The notes beneath the pieces are model-generated. The model made no database searches. It was not told the DNA's origin and saw only the letters and a program-made list of their open reading frames with translations. DNA of 64,000 nucleotides, from assembly GCA_963580455.1 (NCBI GenBank), contig OY756964.1, forward strand, positions 8,122,001-8,186,000, in the 5' to 3' direction. The DNA is from Euonymus europaeus. Its lineage: Eukaryota > Streptophyta > Magnoliopsida > Celastrales > Celastraceae. The position numbers and the translations under genes are program-made. Shown here in pieces: positions 57,589 to 64,000 of this stretch (position 1 is its first letter; every line of letters begins with the position of its first letter).

Positions 57589-59558
57589 GGGCTAGTTGAG
57601 ATTTGCATGATCAAATTGAATGACCAAATGACCTCAGTTATAAGTGAAATTTTGTATGCACATTCAGTTATATATGAAATGATTTATCATGTGCTTACTT
57701 GAATTTTATTAAGCTTATAACATGTTGATTAACCTAAGTGCTAGCATTGAAGCTCTTTGAGCTTACAAGCAAAAATGGGATGTTTTGTCATCTATTCTTT
57801 TTGTAGCCTTAATCAACTGATCATCATGAGCCTATTTGAAGTATCATGAAGCTGATTCTATTGAGAAAATTTGTGCATCATGATTTGAAGCTCATTTAGA
57901 CAAGTTTGAACATGGTCAACCCTATTTGATTCAAGTTTGACACTTTGTGTGCAAGAAATGGTTCCAGCCATGTGCCTTGTGTTATTATTTCTGGAGAATT
58001 AACTCAAGAACTTCTAGAAACCTTATCATTTGTTTTGGAGTCAATAAAGTAGAGGGAATACAAGTTTGAAATACTTGGTTGGTAGTGTGCCTAACACTTG
58101 CACTATGGAGACAAGGAAGAGACAAGGGAGAGACAAGATGACATACAGTTGTAATATTTCCAGAATTTAAGATGGACTTGTTTGGCATCCATTGGAGAAA
58201 GTTGCTACATACAGAAGAGTAATGTGTTTGATCCAAACAAGGTGCAACCCATGGTGACTTTCTTGGAGAAATATGTCCAACGGCTTGATCTTCAATGGCT
58301 GAGATGAATTTCATTTGAATTAAAGAAAGGTCCAGATTTAAAGTAGCTTCAAGGGCCAAGATTTGAAGATGTATTGATCCAATGGCTGAGTTGGTTTTTG
58401 TTTGTTTTGAAGAGAGAAGGGTTGGCCATTCTTGCAAGGTGGAAGAAGCATTTGCAAATTTTTACTAAGTGTTCAAGCTTACTTGCTCTCAACTTCATCT
58501 TCTTGATTCAAGCTTCTTTCTTGCGATCTCTTGCTACCACTTTGATTACATTCAAGCCATCATATTCCTATTTGAAAGAGAGATCCAAAAACTCCTTGAA
58601 CCACCCCAAAAATCTTTCTACCCGTGGGTACTCTTGGTGTGTTCTTGAGAGTTCTTCAACAAAGCTTCACCTAAACCTATTCTTGATCTAGTGTGAGCTT
58701 TGTGTGAGATTACAAGAGTGTTTGCTACACATTTGAATCCAAACCCATTTGAGCAGCATCTTGTAAATTTGAGTGTTCTCCAATCACATATAGCCTAGAG
58801 CTAATCTTGAGAGAACCAAAATCCAAATACTTGTAAAAGTCCCTTTTGAGGGCATTACCTTTGAGAGGTGTGAGAAAGTTTAAGGTTAGCTTCAAACCTT
58901 GTTGGTGTACAAGTTTGGGGTGTTCTTGGAAACCCTAAGTTTGTGGTGAACTTGCAAAATCACATATATCCTTTAGTGGATTGGGAAATCCTAAGCTTGA
59001 GGGCTTAGGTAGTGGATGTAGGTGTGAGCACCGAACCACTATATATCCTTGTGCACACTATTTTGATTTCCTTGCTTGTGTGTGTTAAACTTGCTGCCTT
59101 GTAGTGACTTGTTTTTTATTATCATTCTATTGGTGTTATTGGTGATTTGTGTGCCTTAGAAGTTGATATTAGGGTGTTGCTTGCTGCCATTGCTTGTTGG
59201 GATATTGCTTGTGGTTGAACAACTTGTGATTATTGAATTCTAGGTATACTTTTGATGTTAATTTTCTAGAATACCAATCTGTCCGTGAATTGTTCATATA
59301 GCTAGACTTTGAATTTTGAGCTGAATTTTTGATATAGTGTTCATTGAGGTGTTGTAATATTGTATATCAAATTTCGTTACATTCCGAATTGAATTGCTAT
59401 GTCAAATTGCATTTACACGATTAGTGCGCAGATTTGCATTCTTGACATTGTCTTAATCATTTGTGAGATTTTAGGTTGTGGTTTTGTACTTGGGGTTTAT
59501 ACTTAGTTTTTTTTTAAAACACAATTCACCCCCCTCTTGTGTTAGCCTAGTGATTTCA
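57589..59558 (+). repeat. 3' LTR of the Opie-like Sirevirus
   Basis: It matches 50548-52506 with about 2% differences, including an extra GGGATATTGCTTGTT-like stretch near 59198. It ends TAGTGATTTCA at 59558. Directly followed by gag coding sequence of another Sirevirus. Confidence 0.85.
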
Positions 59559-59560
59559 AA

Positions 59561-60940
59561 TTGTTGTGTCTAATGAAAATTTTTGAGAAATTCATGAAGA
59601 ACAGAAATTTAAAGGAACTCAAGAAAGAGAAGTGCTCATCTTCCAAACCCAAGAAGAAAAGCAAAGAGTCAAAATCCACTCATTGCTATAAATGCAAAGG
59701 ATTTGGACACTTTGCTCAAGAGTGTGCAAATTGGAAAAAGAAGCCAAATGCATCAGAAAATTATGATACAGAAGAAGAATCTGATGTTGAATCTGAAGAT
59801 GAAGAGAAGGAAACAGCAGTAGCCCTTCCCGTAATCTTTGGTGACCACAAGTCTAGGACAGGCTCAACAGATGATAGTGATTCAGAATTTGATATGTGTG
59901 AGCTTCAAATAGCCTAGAACAATATTTTTGAGGAATGTGTCAAGAGTAAGAAAGAAAAACTTAAACTTGTCAAAGAAAATGAAATTCTTACTCAAGATTT
60001 GAATGAAGCGAAAGCAAAAATCAAGGAATTACAAGAGAAAATCCTATATCTTGAAGCACTCTGCCCAGTTGAGGTAACTTCTGATGTAACCTACCTCGCT
60101 GAGGCAAAAAAGAAAAGAGAACACATGCTAAAGAAGGTATATTCAGATATTGACAAGTTTAAGTTAGGATCTAACAGATTGCAGGACATTCTTGATAAGC
60201 AAAGGATGAGCAAGGAAACTTGTGGCTTAGGATATGAAAAAGGTGAGTGTTCAAAATCTGGTTCACACACATGTCTTCCTAAAAGTTTTGTGCAGTTTGT
60301 GCCTTCTTCATCCAAAACTTTGGAACAAGAAGAGAAGAGATCTACCATTCCAAACAAGGTAAATATACAAGGTAATAGATCTTCTTCTTCATATCAAAAG
60401 CATGAAACTTCATATAAATTTGGTAGGACTGCTCAACCATTTTTCAAGCAACCATTTGTTGGAAGGCAAAATACTCAAAGGTATGGTAAAGGTAAGTTTG
60501 TTCCCATTTGTCATCATTGTGGAACTAGGGGCCATATAAGACCTTATTGTCATAAGTTATATGGAATGCCTAAATCATATTTTTCCAGGAAGACTAACTT
60601 TGAAAATGTGCAGAAAAAGTTTCTTCAAAACAGGTTTCAAAATCTTGCTGGAAAACAATGTGATGCTCGTGAGAAATCACATGATATAAGACAACGTCCA
60701 AAATTATCTCAAACAAAGAAAGTTTGGGTCAAGAAATCTGATTTGAGAGCTTTAAGTGCTGTAAAAGAAAAATCTATAAGTGCATATAACAGTAAGGTAG
60801 CCTCCAGGCAACCTACTTCATTGACGCAGCAGCAAACAGATGCAACTGAGGTAACTTACAGCAAGCCTACTTCACCAAGGCAGTGGCAACCAGATTCACA
60901 CGAGTTAACTGCCCCCATGAAATGCACAAATCCAAAATGA
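59561..60940 (+). pseudogene. gag: Sirevirus gag with two zinc knuckles
   Basis: One frame through 59561-60940, broken by a single TAG (59915-59917) after CELQIA. Lysine-rich lead, first knuckle CYKCKGFGHFAQEC (residues 42-55 of the first ORF), acidic stretch, then after the stop a coiled coil (NEAKAKIKELQEKILYLEAL), then SYKFGRTAQPFFKQPFVG and the second knuckle CHHCGTRGHIRPYC, then a basic tail. Both knuckles fit C-X2-C-X4-H-X4-C. The true N-terminus is lost at the junction at 59558; the first ATG-type start is only the first one available. Confidence 0.88.
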
Positions 60941-61245
60941 GTTGGAGTTGAATACATGGTTGTTGGAAGTTGCTGCACTCAGACACTTTGGATGAAATGA
61001 ATGCTTCAGAACTATGGAATGAATCAGGAAAGTATGCTCGCATTAATTTTTGATAAAATGAGTGTGGTTACATTTCCAATTCTAGAACCAAGCATATTAT
61101 GTTTCATCATCATTTCATCCATGAATTTCTAAAAATGAATCTATGACTCTTGGATATATTGCTTCTGAAAATCAATTGGCTGACATATTTTTTTTTCAAA
61201 ACCCTTAGACAAACAAAGGCGTTTGTTCCTAAGAAAAGCACTAGG
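60941..61245 (+). pseudogene. RNase H C-terminal remnant
   Basis: Frames give VEYMVVGSCCTQTLWMK, LQNYGMNQESM, MSVVTFPILEPS, HHHFIHEFLK and SENQLADIFF, then KALG/KSTR-like ends. These are the ordered blocks of copia RNase H (EAEYVAAGSCCAQ..., DNMSVVNISKNP, RHHFIRE, QLADIFTKPL). It begins within about 10 nt of the gag end, so roughly 3 kb of pol is missing. Confidence 0.82.
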
Positions 61246-61571
61246 GTGATTATAATAGAATAGATTTTCAAGTAGTTTGAGGTAACAAGTGTGTGGGATA
61301 TGTGATTTAATTCTTGATCTATGATTCAAGCATTGATTGTTTGATATTACCTCCGAATGTGTTTATTGTTAAATGGCTAATCCGTTCATAAAATTGAAAA
61401 GATCATGTTATTAGTCATACATTGTTTTTCACAAAATCTCTACTTGCAAAGTCTGATTGACATAATGCTTGAGATTTGTCTTGATAGGTCTATTGAACAA
61501 ATTTTTTGGGAAACTTGATGCAAGCAATACAAATGGAAAGGGCTACGTCAAAGGTATTTAAAGAAAAAAAA

Positions 61572-61715
61572 GTATGTATCTCTTGAAATAAAGGGAGCTA
61601 CCTAAGGTTAGATGGTATGTATCTCTTGAAATAAAGGGAGCTACCTAAGCTTGACTGTGAAAGCCGCTATGAACTCAAAGGTTTCTCCTCTTGAAATAAA
61701 GGGGGCAATCTTGTA
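61572..61715 (+). repeat. 43-bp tandem repeat, 2.5 units, PPT-like
   Basis: GTATGTATCTCTTGAAATAA then AGGGAGCTACCTAAG at 61572 and 61615, with a partial CTCTTGAAATAAAGGGGGCA at about 61688. Each has a purine-rich AAATAAAGGGAG part. Confidence 0.85.
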
Positions 61716-62164
61716 TGTTACTTGCATGTGCATAAAAGTACCAAAAGATTTTGATTTGACAACCTATGGAAAGTCAATCTCTTGTATTATGTTATATCTT
61801 GATCTAACAAATTTTTGAGATTTTCACACAAATGCACATGAACGAATAACATGCATCAGATTTCAAGGATATGATGAGGAAATAGTAAGTCCATTTCTTG
61901 AACACATCTTATGGTAATTCTTCCTTGTCATTGTTTTAATTCTTTTGATTGAGTACCAAAATCTATAAGTTCCATCCTCGAAACCACTTTCTCCTGATTT
62001 CCTATTTTATTTGGATTCACTTTTATTTGTTTTAATTATTTGGGATGGCCTAGTTATGTTCTAGGAGAAAATATGTTCAAGTATGTAGGCCAAGTGAAAA
62101 GTACGCTACAATATAACTTCATTCCCCAAGAAATTTTGAAATTTTGAGAGCCCATTTTTGACAA

Positions 62165-62365
62165 TTTGTGGGTCAAAAAGGGGGAGATACCTTATTAAGG
62201 GGGAGATATCATAATGAGAGGGAGTTGTTTAGGATATTATGCTCGGTTTATGGGTGTGTTTACATATGCAAGATATTGATTGTTTTCATTGAAGAAGCAT
62301 ATGTGTTTTTTTTTGTTGTTGTTGTTGTGCAGGTATTTTGATCCCACAATTGTCAAGGGGGAGAT
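62165..62365 (+). promoter_or_regulatory. Multiple polypurine tracts before the 3' LTR
   Basis: AAAAAGGGGGAGATACC (about 62175), TTAAGGGGGAGATATC (about 62195), GAGAGGGAG (about 62216), and the last CAAGGGGGAGAT directly before the LTR at 62366. Repeated polypurine tracts are a known Sirevirus trait; they prime plus-strand synthesis. Confidence 0.85.
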
Positions 62366-63075
62366 TGTTGGTTTTTAATTTAAGATAAAAACTAATTGAC
62401 AATTGTGAGATATATTTAAGCTTTTAATTTTTGTTGTTAATGGACTGTCTTATATAAGTGGGATAAGAAGTCTATTCATATGTGGATAGCCACATAAGAG
62501 TTCTATTGGAAGTTAAACATGTAACTACCATGGATTATCTTTGATTATTTTTATATTATCAATTCCAGTATTGGATTTGTGTTATATCTTCTCAGGTGAT
62601 GAGCTTGCTTGTGAGAAAAGAAGTCTATCTATTCAAGGCAATCGTTGGACATAAATAATCCGAGCAAGCTGATTTTGATCTACCGAAACTATCTTTGAGA
62701 GAGTCTTGAGCGTGTATTGGGTTTTTGGAGAAGCAAATCACTTCTTATTTCATGTGTGATCTTGAGTGTTTAAATGAGTGATTTGTAGTGAGGATATTTG
62801 TATTGGTGATTATCATTTGAGAGTTTCTTATTTGTTAAGACTCTTGAGGGATTCGAGAGTGGACTCTACCTTGTTGAGGTTGAGAAGAGGTTGAAGCAAT
62901 ACACTGAATGGGAGAGATGAGCGATGTCTTTAATTCTAAGATAGGGTTGTAACTCTTGATTCGTTTTAGTGGATTGTTCCTCAAGGTTAGTCGCTCATAG
63001 ACTCGAGGTTTTTCCTAGGTTGGGTTTTCCTCGTAAAATTCTTGGTGTTTGATTTTCGTTTATTTTTCCGCAATT
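62366..63075 (+). repeat. Sirevirus 3' LTR
   Basis: Starts TGTTGGTTTTTAATTTAAG after the tract. TATA-like TTATATAAG at about 62451. The 3' part, CCTCGTAAAATTCTTGGTGT, is typical. The exact end (about 63055-63085) is uncertain because no second LTR is present. Confidence 0.75.
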
Positions 63076-63682
63076 TTAATTTCCATATTTGTTGGCTAAC
63101 GATCTTGGTGAGAAACACCGACTTTCAATTACCTTTTGAAAAGTTTGTTTATCAAAATATTTTGATATTTTAAGAGAGGGTTGAGACTTGTTTTGTTTTA
63201 AAGCAATGTTAGCAGCAATTTTTAAAATTTTGTCTGGAACCACTAAGGATGAAGCAAGAGGTTGTTGCTGTGTTTGAATTGTTAAAGCAGTTTCAAGAGT
63301 TTTTTGAAGGAAAGAAATCCATTCTATTAAGGATGGTCTATTTAAAATTTCTTCAGGGATGTCAGATTGAGATTTTGAAGAAGCTACCTGTTTACCTTTT
63401 GCTTTAGCCTGTCTTTTGATCTTCTTCATCGGCAATATCCGCCCATGACATTTTTGGTACAATGGATGCTTCTTGTAAGGCATATGATTCTTTTGATAAT
63501 TTTTGAGTTTGAGATCTTGTTGCGGGTGGAGAATCGCAGCCATGTCTGCATCTAGAGGAAGTGCTTGACATTAAAAGAATAAACAAAATAGAAACAAGGG
63601 GGATTTTAATGGAAAGCTCATACAAAGATGATAAACCACTTATTGGGTTATTATCTCGTATTACCGGACAAAAATGGCTCAT
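63076..63682 (-). pseudogene. Endogenous caulimovirid-like coding piece (minus)
   Basis: Two overlapping minus frames (63404-63682, 63076-63543) together hold a short MSWADIADEED block, a Lys-rich KAKGKQVASSK stretch and a Q-rich middle (TIQTQQQPL). Such a SWADI(x)EEE block is, to my knowledge, found in plant pararetroviruses of the florendovirus or petuvirus kind. A frameshift divides the two frames. It is an old integrated copy, not a working virus. Its identity is less certain than that of the plus-strand part. Confidence 0.45.
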
Positions 63683-64000
63683 TAAAATTACATTTCAAAA
63701 AAATTTCCTCTTTTGATACAATTGCTTTAGTTGATTCTGGAGCAAATTTAAATTTTCTTCGTTCTTATTTGGTTCCTAGTCATTTTTGGAAAAAACAATA
63801 GAAGGGATAAAATCTGCCAAAGGAGAAAATTTCAAAATATTATATAATTTATATAATTTTACGATCAAAAATTTTAATATTGATTTTACAACTAGTTTTC
63901 TTGGTATTCAAAATATTACAAAATACGTTATTCTAGGAACCCTATTCTTTGACCTAATTAAACCATTTCAAGTAGATCATGATGGGCTCCATACTTGTTT
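63600..64000 (+). pseudogene. Endogenous caulimovirid aspartic protease region (plus)
   Basis: The plus frame reads toward the right edge. The aspartic protease active site is seen as ALVDSGANLNFL (Asp codon at about 63733). A stop follows at about 63799, then frames with the later YVILG-type motif near 63925-63940 and an IKPFQV block. This is the order of a caulimovirid protease, upstream of RT, which would lie beyond the window. Stops and frame breaks show a decayed endogenous copy. A Metaviridae protease is the alternative, but the DSGANLN form and the downstream blocks favour a pararetrovirus. Confidence 0.6.

Larger units (their letters stand above)
50548..59558 (+). mobile_element. Opie-like Sirevirus (Ty1/copia), nearly complete, 9.0 kb
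   Basis: Two long direct repeats (50548-52506, 57589-59558) flank a primer-binding site, gag, protease, integrase, RT and RNase H in copia order. The repeats differ at roughly 2% of positions by eye, plus a few indels. Main lesions: gag frame break (about 52905), in-frame TAA between gag and protease (53696-53698), TAA in RT (55817-55819), a frameshift near 56295 and another near 56570. There is no matching 5-bp target duplication. It is the youngest large element here and probably immobile. Confidence 0.9.
59559..63075 (+). mobile_element. Internally deleted Sirevirus, 3' half
   Basis: Gag (from 59561) leads straight into the last part of RNase H (60941-61240), then a repeat-rich 3' region, several polypurine copies and a 3' LTR from 62366. 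Protease, integrase and RT are absent. The 5' end of gag and the 5' LTR are replaced by the Opie-like 3' LTR. Related to the remnant at 12020-13640. Confidence 0.85.

Noticed and set aside
1..64000. CRISPR arrays, operons, bacterial promoters, rRNA or tRNA genes
   Set aside because: The tandem repeats seen are minisatellites or duplications, not spaced identical repeats. The sequence is clearly plant nuclear, and no tRNA or rRNA pattern was recognised by eye.

Overview
This is nuclear DNA of a flowering plant, probably a eudicot. It is AT-rich, has no operons, and is packed with eukaryotic transposable elements of plant lineages: Sirevirus-type Ty1/copia, Tat/Ogre-type and chromovirus Ty3/gypsy, MULE, hAT, Helitron, a PIF-like MITE and endogenous caulimovirid DNA. 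I find no intact host gene, rRNA, tRNA or CRISPR array. Nearly all coding capacity is broken transposon or viral sequence, so the window reads as a nested, old repeat region with a few younger insertions.

Layout. 1-708: 5' part of a Tat-type LTR (minus). About 990-5305: decayed chromovirus pol (minus), split inside its reverse transcriptase by a precisely bounded hAT element (3362-4434, 8-bp target duplication). 5310-6984: LTR-like DNA with a dispersed CATAAGTTGGTA motif. 6985-8860: Tat pol fragment with two RNase H domains and an integrase, followed by an antisense accessory ORF that appears to be spliced (9447-10520). 10730-11985: 3' part of a Tat LTR with a minisatellite. 12020-13640: Sirevirus remnant. 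13640-15800: LTR-like DNA. 15815 to about 23460: a large MULE of the Kaonashi kind, with a ULP1-protease-like gene (plus) facing a mudrA transposase pseudogene (minus) across a degenerate CCCTAAA tract. 23640-26840: low-complexity DNA with MITE-like pieces and no gene. 26840-29830: rearranged Tat pieces in the order INT-GAG-INT C-terminus, then a duplicated hairpin. 31370-32290: a sense accessory ORF. 32614-36122: a 3.5-kb Tat LTR holding a MITE and a 97-bp minisatellite.

36340-40100: a second MULE carrying two LTR insertions (36451-38289 and 39069-39644). 40241-41260: LTR fragments. 41990-45180: Tat pol with an intact YIDD motif. 45183-47140: a fragment of an unidentified, probably non-transposon gene (minus), interrupted by a 1176-bp solo LTR with a perfect 5-bp duplication. 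49081-50547: an internally deleted Helitron. 50548-59558: a nearly complete young Opie-like Sirevirus with only a few lesions. 59559 to about 63075: a second Sirevirus whose gag is joined directly to the end of RNase H. 63076-64000: endogenous caulimovirid sequence with coding stretches on opposite strands.

No genes here work together as a host pathway. The functional logic is that of element families: gag, protease, integrase, reverse transcriptase and RNase H for the retroelements; MuDR-type transposase plus SUMO-protease-like cargo for the MULE; a Rep-helicase remnant for the Helitron. The best candidates for closer study are the convergent MULE, the spliced antisense ORF, the gene fragment split by the solo LTR, the duplicated 3' hairpin and the minisatellite core shared by three loci. 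All identifications come from reading the sequence; no database search was run.
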